Positions 1 through 6,011 of a DNA stretch of 11,228 nt are shown here, one piece after another. The notes beneath the pieces are model-generated. The model made no database searches. It was not told the DNA's origin and was given only the letters and a program-made list of their open reading frames with translations. The position numbers were made by a program, and so were the translations under genes. How positions within the stretch are numbered: the stretch's first letter is position 1; every line of letters begins with the position of its first letter. This DNA comes from an uncultured Prevotella sp. (lineage in GTDB: Bacteria; Bacteroidota; Bacteroidia; Bacteroidales; Bacteroidaceae), in contig USQD01000039.1 of NCBI GenBank assembly GCA_900556795.1, positions 1 to 11,228 on the forward strand. The letters are read 5' to 3'.

Positions 1-17
1 TGATTTATCAAAGTATT

Positions 18-51
18 TTTGCTAAAATTTCGATTTTATTTCTTACTTTTG
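18..51 (+). promoter_or_regulatory. Bacteroidetes-type promoter of mnmG
   Basis: TTTG at 18-21 and TACTTTTG at 44-51 match the Bacteroidetes sigma-ABfr -33 (TTTG) and -7 (TAnnTTTG) elements, with 22 bp between them, slightly longer than the usual 19-21. Transcription would begin near position 58, giving a leader of about 20 nt before the mnmG start at 77. The match is seen in the sequence; activity is inferred. Confidence 0.6.
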
Positions 52-76
52 CCGAAAATTAGAAAAAATATAGATT

Positions 77-1948
77 ATGAGATTCAATTATGACGTTCTC
101 GTTATCGGTGGTGGTCACGCCGGATGCGAGGCTGCAGCTGCCTCCGCAAACATGGGAGCCAAGACCTGCTTGATAACGATGGACATGAACAAGATTGGTC
201 AGATGAGTTGCAATCCTGCCATCGGAGGCATTGCAAAGGGACAGATTGTACGAGAGATTGACGCACTGGGCGGACAGATGGGTATTGTCACTGACAAGAC
301 CGCCATCCAGTTCAGAATGCTGAACATCGGCAAGGGACCTGCTGTATGGAGTCCTAGAGCACAATGCGACCGAGGTAAATTCATCTGGGAGTGGAGAACC
401 ATACTCGACCACACCGACAACCTCGACATCTGGCAAGACCAGGCCGACGAGTTGCTCGTTGCTGACGGAGAAGCCATCGGTGTGCGCACCATCTGGGGCG
501 CCGAGTTCTACGGCAAGAGCATCATCATTACTGCCGGCACTTTCCTCAACGGACTGATGCACGTGGGCAGAAAGATGGTAGAAGGTGGAAGATGTGCAGA
601 ACCTGCAGTTCATCATTTCACAGAAAGCATCACCCGATGGGGAATCACCACTGCAAGAATGAAAACAGGAACACCGGTCCGCATCGATAAGCGCAGCGTT
701 CACTTTGAAGATATGGAAGAGCAACCTGGCGACAGCGACTTCCATCAATTTTCATACATGGGCGATCATCGCATACTGAAGCAACTTCCTTGTTGGACAT
801 GTTACACCAACAAGAAGGTTCACGACATTCTGAAAAGCGGACTCGATGACTCTCCTTTATATAATGGTCAGATTCAAAGCACCGGTCCTCGCTATTGTCC
901 AAGCATCGAGACCAAGCTCGTCACCTTCCCAGACAAGGAACAGCATCCGTTATTTCTGGAACCAGAAGGCGAAGACACGAATGAAATGTATCTGAACGGA
1001 TTTTCATCAAGTATGCCGATGGACATCCAACTGAAGGCACTCCATGAAATCCCAGCATTGAGAGACGCCAAGATTTACCGACCAGGTTACGCCATCGAGT
1101 ACGATTACTTCGACCCTACCCAACTCAAGCATTCGCTGGAGTCGAAAATCATCAAGGGTCTCTTCTTTGCCGGACAGGTAAACGGAACCACCGGTTACGA
1201 GGAAGCTGGAGGCCAAGGCACCGTTGCAGGAATCAACGCAGCCCTACATTGTACTGGCGACAAGACTTTCGAAATGAAACGAGACGAAAGTTACATCGGC
1301 GTACTCATAGATGACCTCACAACAAAGGGAGTTGACGAGCCTTACCGAATGTTCACCTCAAGAGCCGAATATCGCATCCTACTCCGACAAGACGACGCCG
1401 ACTCCCGACTCACCGAGAAAGCATACGAGCTGGGCATTGCCAAACGCGACCGTTACGACTGGTGGATGGAGAAGAAAAATGCAATCGAAGGAATCATTGA
1501 CTTCTGCGCAAACTATCCTATCAAGAAAGACGAGATCAATCCAAAACTTGAGGCTCTAGGCACAACACCACTTCGAGCAGGCTGCAAACTTATCGACCTC
1601 GTTGCTCGTCCACACTTGAACCTTCAAAATCTATCGGAGATTATTCCCGACCTGAAGACAGCGATGGATGCGCCAGCCAATCGAAAAGAAGAGATTGCAG
1701 AAGCGGCAGAAATCAAAATGAAGTACAAAGGATACATCGATCGAGAACGACTCATCGCAGACAAGATGCACCGACTGGAGAACATCAAAATCAAAGGACG
1801 CTTCAAGTATTCCGAGATACTGGAAATCTCCACAGAAGGCCGCCAAAAGCTTGAACGAATCGATCCGGAAACCTTAGCTCAGGCAAGCCGAATCCCAGGA
1901 GTTTCTCCAAGCGACATCAACGTACTGCTGGTACTGCTAGGAAGATAA
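77..1948 (+). CDS. mnmG: tRNA uridine-5-carboxymethylaminomethyl modification enzyme MnmG (GidA)
   Basis: A 623-residue protein of the usual MnmG length. With MnmE it uses FAD, methylene-tetrahydrofolate and glycine or ammonium to build the carboxymethylaminomethyl/aminomethyl group on U34 of certain tRNAs, in the cytoplasm. The N terminus has the Rossmann FAD-binding motif GGGHAG (residues 11-16) and the conserved CNPAIGGIAKG stretch (45-55). The two GidA family signatures are GPRYCPSIE (270-278, containing the cysteine of the family signature) and AGQVNGTTGYEEAGGQG (365-381). The C-terminal helical region that binds MnmE and tRNA is complete. The start at 77 is favoured because the Rossmann fold begins immediately and the promoter lies just upstream. 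In many bacteria mnmG is near oriC and the par genes, which fits the parS-like site found 35 bp after its stop. No defects are seen. Confidence 0.97.
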   Translation: MRFNYDVLVIGGGHAGCEAAAASANMGAKTCLITMDMNKIGQMSCNPAIGGIAKGQIVREIDALGGQMGIVTDKTAIQFRMLNIGKGPAVWSPRAQCDRGKFIWEWRTILDHTDNLDIWQDQADELLVADGEAIGVRTIWGAEFYGKSIIITAGTFLNGLMHVGRKMVEGGRCAEPAVHHFTESITRWGITTARMKTGTPVRIDKRSVHFEDMEEQPGDSDFHQFSYMGDHRILKQLPCWTCYTNKKVHDILKSGLDDSPLYNGQIQSTGPRYCPSIETKLVTFPDKEQHPLFLEPEGEDTNEMYLNGFSSSMPMDIQLKALHEIPALRDAKIYRPGYAIEYDYFDPTQLKHSLESKIIKGLFFAGQVNGTTGYEEAGGQGTVAGINAALHCTGDKTFEMKRDESYIGVLIDDLTTKGVDEPYRMFTSRAEYRILLRQDDADSRLTEKAYELGIAKRDRYDWWMEKKNAIEGIIDFCANYPIKKDEINPKLEALGTTPLRAGCKLIDLVARPHLNLQNLSEIIPDLKTAMDAPANRKEEIAEAAEIKMKYKGYIDRERLIADKMHRLENIKIKGRFKYSEILEISTEGRQKLERIDPETLAQASRIPGVSPSDINVLLVLLGR

Positions 1949-1982
1949 TCAGTCATACGGAGAAAGCCGTACCAGACTTAAT

Positions 1983-1998
1983 TGTTTCACGTGAAACG
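1983..1998. other. parS centromere site (ParB binding), near-perfect
   Basis: The 16-mer TGTTTCACGTGAAACG matches the broadly conserved parS consensus TGTTTCACGTGAAACA at 15 of 16 positions, including the whole 14-bp palindromic core. parS is where ParB (Spo0J) loads and spreads to organise origin segregation and recruit SMC. It lies 35 bp after the mnmG stop, in non-coding DNA. The match is seen directly; the function is inferred from the consensus and from the common mnmG-par-origin proximity. No parA or parB gene is in this window. Confidence 0.85.
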
Positions 1999-2006
1999 CA
2001 ACATAC

Positions 2007-2058
2007 ATAAAATACTTGATATCTAGCCAATTAAATGTGGTTACATCAAGTATTTTAT
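2007..2058. terminator. Long hairpin after mnmG, probable terminator
   Basis: Perfect 14-bp arms at 2007-2020 and 2045-2058 enclose a second 6-bp stem (2024-2029 with 2038-2043, including one G-U pair) and an eight-base loop. The distal arm carries a U-rich run (TATTTTAT), and the proximal arm an A-rich one, so the structure could end transcripts from either side. It sits between the parS site and the apt leader, about 60-110 bp after the mnmG stop. The terminator role is inferred; there is no clean poly-T tract beyond the stem. Confidence 0.5.
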
Positions 2059-2241
2059 AGTTAAAGTAAAACTTTATGTTTCATAAAACAAAAGAGGATA
2101 AAACCGAAGAAAAGGAATAAGAACAGTACGTATTAACGGGCAAAATGGAGATACAAGACCAAGAAGCCACAACCCGTTTCCTACAATAGGAAACAAGATA
2201 AAAAGAAAGAGAATAAGTATTAATAAATAAACAAAAAAGTA
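2059..2241 (+). promoter_or_regulatory. apt upstream/leader region with alternative hairpins
   Basis: This is the rest of the 293-bp mnmG-apt gap. It holds a perfect hairpin with 8-bp arms GTTTCCTA (2176-2183) and TAGGAAAC (2187-2194) around a CAA loop. A competing 6-bp pairing, AACGGG (2135-2140) with CCCGTT (2173-2178), shares bases 2176-2178 with it, so the two cannot form together. A 14-codon ORF (MEIQDQEATTRFLQ, 2145-2189) stops inside the second arm of the hairpin. The only -7-like box is TATGTTTC (2075-2082), one mismatch from TAnnTTTG, and it has no convincing -33 partner. Regulation is possible but unproven. Confidence 0.35.
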
Positions 2242-2772
2242 ATGAATAATCAGCTATTATTAGACAATCTGCGTTGCATTCCAGATTGGCCAATCAAGGG
2301 TGTAAACTTCCGCGATGTCAGCACCCTTTTCAAGAATCCAGATTCTCTCAAAGAGATTTGTGACGAGATGTACGAGATCTACAAAGATAAGGGAATTACC
2401 AAAATCGTAGGTATCGAATCACGCGGTTTCGTAATGTCATCTGCACTTGCTATCCGACTCGGTGCAGGCGTAGTTTTATGCCGCAAGCCAGGTAAACTTC
2501 CTTGCAAAACCGTACAGGAAAGTTACGCAAAGGAATACGGTATGGATACTATCGAAATCCACGAAGATGCCATCAATGAGAACGATGTAATCCTCCTCCA
2601 CGACGACCTTCTCGCTACCGGCGGAACCATGAAGGCGGCATGCAATCTGGTGAAGAAATTTCACCCGAAAAAGGTATATGCAAACTTCATTATCGAGCTT
2701 GTAAACGAGAATTTCGAAGGCAGAAAAATCTTCGATGACGACGTAGAAGTATCTACTCTATTACAGTTGTAA
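2242..2772 (+). CDS. apt: Adenine phosphoribosyltransferase
   Basis: A 176-residue protein, typical for APRT. It converts adenine and PRPP to AMP and pyrophosphate in cytoplasmic purine salvage. The type I phosphoribosyltransferase PRPP-binding motif is at residues 117-129 (ILLHDDLLATGGT, with the D121-D122 acidic pair and the ATGGT loop). The other APRT hallmarks are FRDVSTLF (23-30), GIESRGF (57-63) and the flexible-loop RKPGKLP (81-87). The start at 2242 is chosen because NNQLLLDNLRCIPDWP aligns with the usual N-terminal helix, and the A-rich upstream sequence is typical of Bacteroidetes translation starts, which rarely have a strong Shine-Dalgarno. The gene is flanked by a parS-like site on each side and ends in a terminator hairpin before uvrC, so it is probably its own transcription unit. 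Confidence 0.97.
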   Translation: MNNQLLLDNLRCIPDWPIKGVNFRDVSTLFKNPDSLKEICDEMYEIYKDKGITKIVGIESRGFVMSSALAIRLGAGVVLCRKPGKLPCKTVQESYAKEYGMDTIEIHEDAINENDVILLHDDLLATGGTMKAACNLVKKFHPKKVYANFIIELVNENFEGRKIFDDDVEVSTLLQL

Positions 2773-2823
2773 AAGCATTTAATATGCTGTTTAAGGCAGC
2801 AAAAATGTACTTTAACAACACAC

Positions 2824-2861
2824 GAGCGTTGCAGTTTCACGTGGAACAGCAACGCTCTTTT
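2824..2861 (+). terminator. Rho-independent terminator of apt with a parS-like core
   Basis: Perfect 9-bp arms GAGCGTTGC (2824-2832) and GCAACGCTC (2849-2857) are followed by TTTT (2858-2861). The 16 bases between the arms are themselves a palindrome that can extend the stem, so the RNA would form a very long hairpin with an apical ACGU loop. It starts about 50 bp after the apt stop and ends 23 bp before uvrC. The stem-plus-T-run is seen directly; termination is a standard inference. Confidence 0.8.
2833..2848. other. Second parS-like site, inside the apt terminator
   Basis: AGTTTCACGTGGAACA matches the parS consensus TGTTTCACGTGAAACA at 14 of 16 positions. One mismatch is at the first, less constrained base. 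The other is A to G at position 12, which gives the GGAACA half-site known from many functional parS sites (such as TGTTCCACGTGGAACA). It occupies exactly the space between the two 9-bp arms of the terminator. Its centre is 850 bp from that of the site at 1983-1998. ParB binding is inferred. Confidence 0.65.
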
Positions 2862-2884
2862 ACCCTTAAAAACTCCTTAGAGAT

Positions 2885-4732
2885 ATGACGAAACAAGAAA
2901 ATGAGGAAAGATTAGCAAGGCTAAAAAGTATAGTTTTAAGCATGCCGGAGAAGCCAGGAAGCTATCAATATTACGACGAAAACCATACGATTATATACGT
3001 GGGAAAGGCGAAAAATCTGAAGAGAAGAGTGTCATCCTACTTCCATAAAGAGGTAGATAGATACAAGACAAAGGTACTTGTTTCTAAGATTTTCGACATC
3101 TCATACACCGTCGTCAATACCGAAGAAGATGCACTTTTGCTAGAAAACAACCTTATTAAAAAGTATAATCCAAGGTATAATGTTTTGCTGAAAGACGGCA
3201 AAACCTACCCCTCTATATGCGTTACAAATGAGTATTTTCCTCGCATTTTCAAGACTCGCCATATCAATAAAAAGGTGGGAACATTCTTCGGTCCTTACCC
3301 TCATATAGGCAGTATGTATGCAGTTTTAGAGGTCATCAAAAAGCTCTACAAACCACGCACATGCCGCTTTCCCATCACAAAACAAGGCGTTGCTGAAGGC
3401 AAATATAAACCCTGTTTAGAGTATCATATTCATAACTGCGGAGCACCTTGCATCAACAAACAAAGCTACGAGGAATATCAGGAAAACATGCGCCAAGCAC
3501 GTGAAATTCTAAAGGGAAACACCCGGGAAGTTGGCAAATATCTCTACGACTTGATGATGAAAAATGCCGAACTTCTCCGCTTTGAGATAGCCGAAGAATA
3601 CAAAAAGAAGTATCAGTTGTTGGACGAATTTGAGGCAAAAAGCGAGGTGGTAAGCCATACGATTACCGATGTGGATGTCTTCACCATCGTGAATGATGAC
3701 GCCAACAAGAACGCCTTCATCAACTATATTCACGTGAAAAACGGCACCATCAACCAGAGCTTCACCTACGAATATAAACGCAAGCTGGAGGAGAGTGACG
3801 AGGAGCTTCTGATTACCGCCATACCTGAAATCAGAGAGCGTTTCCACTCCACTTCGAAAGAGATTATCGTGCCTTTCGAGATGGAATGGAAACTGAAAGA
3901 CGCCACCTTCTTCGTGCCGCAAAGAGGCGACAAGAAACACCTTCTGGAGCTATCGGAAATGAACTGCAAGCAGTATAAATTCGACCGTTTGAAGCAGGCA
4001 GAAAAGCTCAATCCGGAACAGAAGCAAACCCGATTGATGAAGGAATTGCAGGTAAAACTAAAGCTGCCAAAACTGCCTTATCAGATAGAATGCTTCGATA
4101 ATTCCAACATATCGGGTGCCGATGCCGTGGCTGGCTGCATCGTATATAAAGGTATGAAACCTTCAAGAAAAGACTACCGTAAATACAACATCAAGACGGT
4201 GGAAGGACCGGATGATTATGCTTCGATGCAGGAGGTGGTAAGACGCCGCTACATTCGCATGATAGAGGAAGGAACTCCCCTGCCAGACCTCATCATCACC
4301 GATGGTGGCAAGGGGCAGATGGAGGTGGTAAGAGAGGTGATAGAAGACGAACTGCACCTGGAAATCCCTATCGCTGGTCTTGCCAAAGACGATTGCCATC
4401 GCACCAATGAACTCCTCTACGGTTTCCCGCCACAAACCATCGCTCTACCACCGGAAAGCGAGCTTTTCAAGGTATTAACGCAGATACAGGACGAGGTACA
4501 TAGATACGCCATCACCTTCCATCGCGAAAAGCGAAGCAAGCACGCCCTGCATTCGGAACTAGACGATATCAAAGGCATAGGTCCTAAGGCAAAAGAGGCG
4601 CTCCTGAGCAAGTTTAAGAGCGTGAAAAAGATAAAAGAAGCATCACAGGAACAGCTTTCAGAGGTAATAGGGCCTCATAAAGCCGAGATTCTTGCGAAAT
4701 ATTTCGCCGAAAAAGGCGAGAATATGAAATAA
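2885..4732 (+). CDS. uvrC: UvrABC system protein C (excinuclease subunit C)
   Basis: A 615-residue protein, the normal UvrC length. It makes both incisions around a DNA lesion after UvrA/UvrB recognition. The N-terminal GIY-YIG nuclease shows GSY (25-27), YVG (38-40), R47 and E87, and makes the 3' cut. Four cysteines, C160, C177, C185 and C189, have the C-x7-C-x3-C spacing of the UvrC iron-sulfur cluster. The UvrB-binding UVR-like segment is around 210-250. The RNase H-like 5' nuclease has FDNSN with D405, GPDDYASM (D443/D444), ITDGGKGQ (D473) and H539. Tandem helix-hairpin-helix motifs (DIKGIGPKAKEALL, 561-574, and the following repeat) end the protein. All catalytic residues appear intact. 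The start at 2885 follows the apt terminator by 23 bp, so its promoter is not obvious; read-through from apt is possible. Confidence 0.97.
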   Translation: MTKQENEERLARLKSIVLSMPEKPGSYQYYDENHTIIYVGKAKNLKRRVSSYFHKEVDRYKTKVLVSKIFDISYTVVNTEEDALLLENNLIKKYNPRYNVLLKDGKTYPSICVTNEYFPRIFKTRHINKKVGTFFGPYPHIGSMYAVLEVIKKLYKPRTCRFPITKQGVAEGKYKPCLEYHIHNCGAPCINKQSYEEYQENMRQAREILKGNTREVGKYLYDLMMKNAELLRFEIAEEYKKKYQLLDEFEAKSEVVSHTITDVDVFTIVNDDANKNAFINYIHVKNGTINQSFTYEYKRKLEESDEELLITAIPEIRERFHSTSKEIIVPFEMEWKLKDATFFVPQRGDKKHLLELSEMNCKQYKFDRLKQAEKLNPEQKQTRLMKELQVKLKLPKLPYQIECFDNSNISGADAVAGCIVYKGMKPSRKDYRKYNIKTVEGPDDYASMQEVVRRRYIRMIEEGTPLPDLIITDGGKGQMEVVREVIEDELHLEIPIAGLAKDDCHRTNELLYGFPPQTIALPPESELFKVLTQIQDEVHRYAITFHREKRSKHALHSELDDIKGIGPKAKEALLSKFKSVKKIKEASQEQLSEVIGPHKAEILAKYFAEKGENMK

Positions 4733-4738
4733 AAGTCG

Positions 4739-4746
4739 TATATTTG
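4739..4746 (+). promoter_or_regulatory. -7 box of a candidate dtd promoter
   Basis: TATATTTG is an exact TAnnTTTG match six bases after the uvrC stop, about 140 bp upstream of dtd. I find no TTG/TTTG at the expected 19-21 bp spacing upstream, where the sequence is the 3' end of uvrC. If used, it would give a leader of about 135 nt that contains the whole TTCAA repeat. Confidence 0.4.
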
Positions 4747-4820
4747 CAGTTGAATCTATAAGATAATAATATAATAAGGATTGAACAGAACCCTGAATTC
4801 CGCAAAATGCTATTCATAAA

Positions 4821-4880
4821 GTTCAATGTTCAACATTCAAAGTTCAAAGTAATAAAATGTTCAACATTCAAAGTTCAAAG
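4821..4880. repeat. TTCAA heptamer repeats, with a 27-bp unit duplicated
   Basis: Seven 7-bp units of the form RTTCAAN lie in phase: four at 4821-4848 (GTTCAAT, GTTCAAC, ATTCAAA, GTTCAAA), then a ten-base spacer, then three at 4859-4879 (GTTCAAC, ATTCAAA, GTTCAAA). Seen another way, a 27-bp block occurs twice without mismatch (4825-4851 and 4856-4882), a 31-bp period. Each block starts with the small palindrome AATGTTCAACATT. The array ends six bases before the dtd start codon. ATTGAAC at 4780-4786 is complementary to the first unit. It is not plausible coding sequence. Confidence 0.85.
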
Positions 4881-4887
4881 TAGTAAT

Positions 4888-5340
4888 ATGAGAATAGTAA
4901 TACAGCGTGTAGGCCATGCCTCTGTAACCATCGAAGGAGAAGTGAAATCTGCCATCAAGCAGGGCTATCTGATTCTTCTCGGCGTTGAGGAAAGCGACAC
5001 TTCAGAAGATGTAGATTGGTTGGTTAGAAAGGTCATAGGCCTTCGTGTTTTCGACGACGAAAATCATGTGATGAACCGCTCTATCATGGATGTAAACGGC
5101 GAGATTCTGGTGATTAGCCAGTTCACCCTATTCGCCAGCTACAAGAAGGGAAACCGTCCTAGCTGGCTCAGAGCAGCCAAGCACGAAATCAGTGTCCCAC
5201 TCTATGAAGAGTTCTGCAAGAAGCTATCCGATGCACTCGGAAAGCCTGTAGGAACAGGCGAATTTGGTGCCGATATGAAGGTAGAATTACTGAATGATGG
5301 TCCTGTTACCATCATGATGGACACCCATAATAAGGAGTAA
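4888..5340 (+). CDS. dtd: D-aminoacyl-tRNA deacylase
   Basis: A 150-residue protein, the standard DTD length. It hydrolyses D-amino acids (and glycine from tRNA-Ala) mischarged on tRNA, protecting translation in the cytoplasm. The family motifs are ISQFTLFAS (76-84, the SQFTL active-site strand) and NDGPVTIM (136-143), whose G138-P139 is the Gly-cisPro dipeptide that enforces chirality across the dimer interface. KKGNRPSW (86-93) is the usual loop. The start is placed at 4888 because MRIVIQRV is the conserved N terminus. An in-frame ATG at 4807 would add 27 residues that merely translate the TTCAA repeat. It is followed at 21 bp by the small membrane protein gene, so it is probably the first gene of a dtd-membrane protein-MazG unit. 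Confidence 0.96.
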   Translation: MRIVIQRVGHASVTIEGEVKSAIKQGYLILLGVEESDTSEDVDWLVRKVIGLRVFDDENHVMNRSIMDVNGEILVISQFTLFASYKKGNRPSWLRAAKHEISVPLYEEFCKKLSDALGKPVGTGEFGADMKVELLNDGPVTIMMDTHNKE

Positions 5341-5361
5341 AAACTAAACATTCGAGAACAG

Positions 5362-5622
5362 ATGGAAAAGATTTTAAAATATAAAAGTTGGTTCCTGGCT
5401 ATAGGAATAATCATAACGTTTACCTTTTCTCAAAGGTTCTTAAACAATCCATGGGCAGAATATGTTGGTGAAACCCTCGTTACCATTGGCTTGAATATGG
5501 AGTTCATCAGCGACAAAAGGGAGGATGGAAAAATCGGTATCTACAACACCATTGCCGCTATATTCATGACTGGATTATGGCTATGTCAGACTTATTTCAT
5601 AATTAAAGATCATCTATTATGA
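5362..5622 (+). CDS. Small membrane protein of unknown function
   Basis: An 86-residue protein I do not recognise. A hydrophobic segment lies at about residues 10-23 (FLAIGIIITFTF). A weaker one is at 34-49, and a clear one at about 59-81 (GIYNTIAAIFMTGLWLCQTYF). The loop between them is charged (SDKREDGK, 50-57). This suggests two or possibly three membrane passes; no signal-peptide cleavage site or catalytic motif is visible. It begins 21 bp after dtd, and its stop overlaps the next start (ATGA at 5619-5622), so it is almost certainly co-transcribed and translationally coupled with the MazG-like gene. That coupling and the fit between two real genes support it as a genuine gene. Its function is not predicted. 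Confidence 0.8.
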   Translation: MEKILKYKSWFLAIGIIITFTFSQRFLNNPWAEYVGETLVTIGLNMEFISDKREDGKIGIYNTIAAIFMTGLWLCQTYFIIKDHLL

Positions 5623-5945
5623 CTATAAAAGAAGCACAGGAAGCAGTAGATAAGTGGATTAAGGAATATGGCGTTCGCTATTTCAGCGAACTTACCAATA
5701 TGGCTTGTCTTACGGAAGAAGTAGGAGAACTGGCTCGTGTCATTGCCCGAACATACGGCGACCAGAGCTTCAAGAAGGGCGAAAAGCCTAACCTCGGCGA
5801 GGAAATGGCAGACGTTCTCTGGGTTCTCATCTGTCTGGCCAATCAAACGGGGATAGATCTTACAGAAGAACTTCAGAAAAGCATCGACAAAAAGACCCAA
5901 AGGGATTCGGAAAGACATAAGAATAACCCGAAATTGAAGGAATAA
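5619..5945 (+). CDS. MazG-like nucleotide pyrophosphohydrolase (YpjD type)
   Basis: A 108-residue all-alpha NTP-pyrophosphatase. The MazG metal-binding signature is present: EEVGE (E33, E34, E37) and, 24 residues further on, EEMAD (E61, E62, D65). The pattern MACLTEEVGELAR followed by GEEMADVLWVLICLANQTGIDL closely resembles Bacillus YpjD. Such enzymes cleave (d)NTPs to the monophosphate and pyrophosphate, probably house-cleaning non-canonical nucleotides; the exact substrate cannot be told from sequence. The domain is single, unlike the duplicated MazG of E. coli (about 260 residues). The start at 5619 overlaps the preceding stop by four bases. The last codons lie in a short imperfect duplication that continues past the stop. 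Confidence 0.9.
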   Translation: MTIKEAQEAVDKWIKEYGVRYFSELTNMACLTEEVGELARVIARTYGDQSFKKGEKPNLGEEMADVLWVLICLANQTGIDLTEELQKSIDKKTQRDSERHKNNPKLKE

Positions 5946-5966
5946 ACAACCCGAAATGAAGGGAAT
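5925..5966. repeat. Imperfect 19-bp tandem duplication at the end of the MazG-like gene
   Basis: AACCCGAAATTGAAGGAAT (5925-5943) is repeated as AACCCGAAATGAAGGGAAT (5948-5966). They differ by a one-base loss and a one-base gain, with a 23-bp period. The first copy encodes the last residues (NPKLKE) and the start of the stop codon; the second is non-coding. Confidence 0.7.
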
Positions 5967-6011
5967 CATATAAATAACTTAACTTTAATAATTAAAAAAG
6001 TAACATAAAGT

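Noticed and set aside
59..748. A 229-codon open frame antisense to mnmG
   Set aside because: It lies wholly opposite a strongly conserved gene, has no recognisable motif and is cysteine/serine/histidine-rich in the way of antisense shadows.
1956..1971. TACGG/CCGTA hairpin just after mnmG as its terminator
   Set aside because: Five base pairs and no following T-run; the 14-bp hairpin at 2007-2058 is a better candidate.
3490..3506. CACGTGAAA within uvrC, a possible parS half-site
   Set aside because: Only the right half fits; the left side is unrelated and the sequence is coding.
3726..3741. A CACGTG-centred sequence in uvrC resembling parS
   Set aside because: It matches the consensus at only 12 of 16 positions, lacks the outer G and C of the palindrome, and is explained by coding sequence.
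4703..4720. Small hairpin TCGCC/GGCGA at the end of uvrC, as a terminator
   Set aside because: Only a five-base stem, inside the coding sequence and with no T-run after it.
4807..4887. An in-frame upstream ATG that would extend Dtd by 27 residues
   Set aside because: The added residues just translate the TTCAA repeat, while MRIVIQRV at 4888 is the conserved family start and gives the normal 150-residue length.
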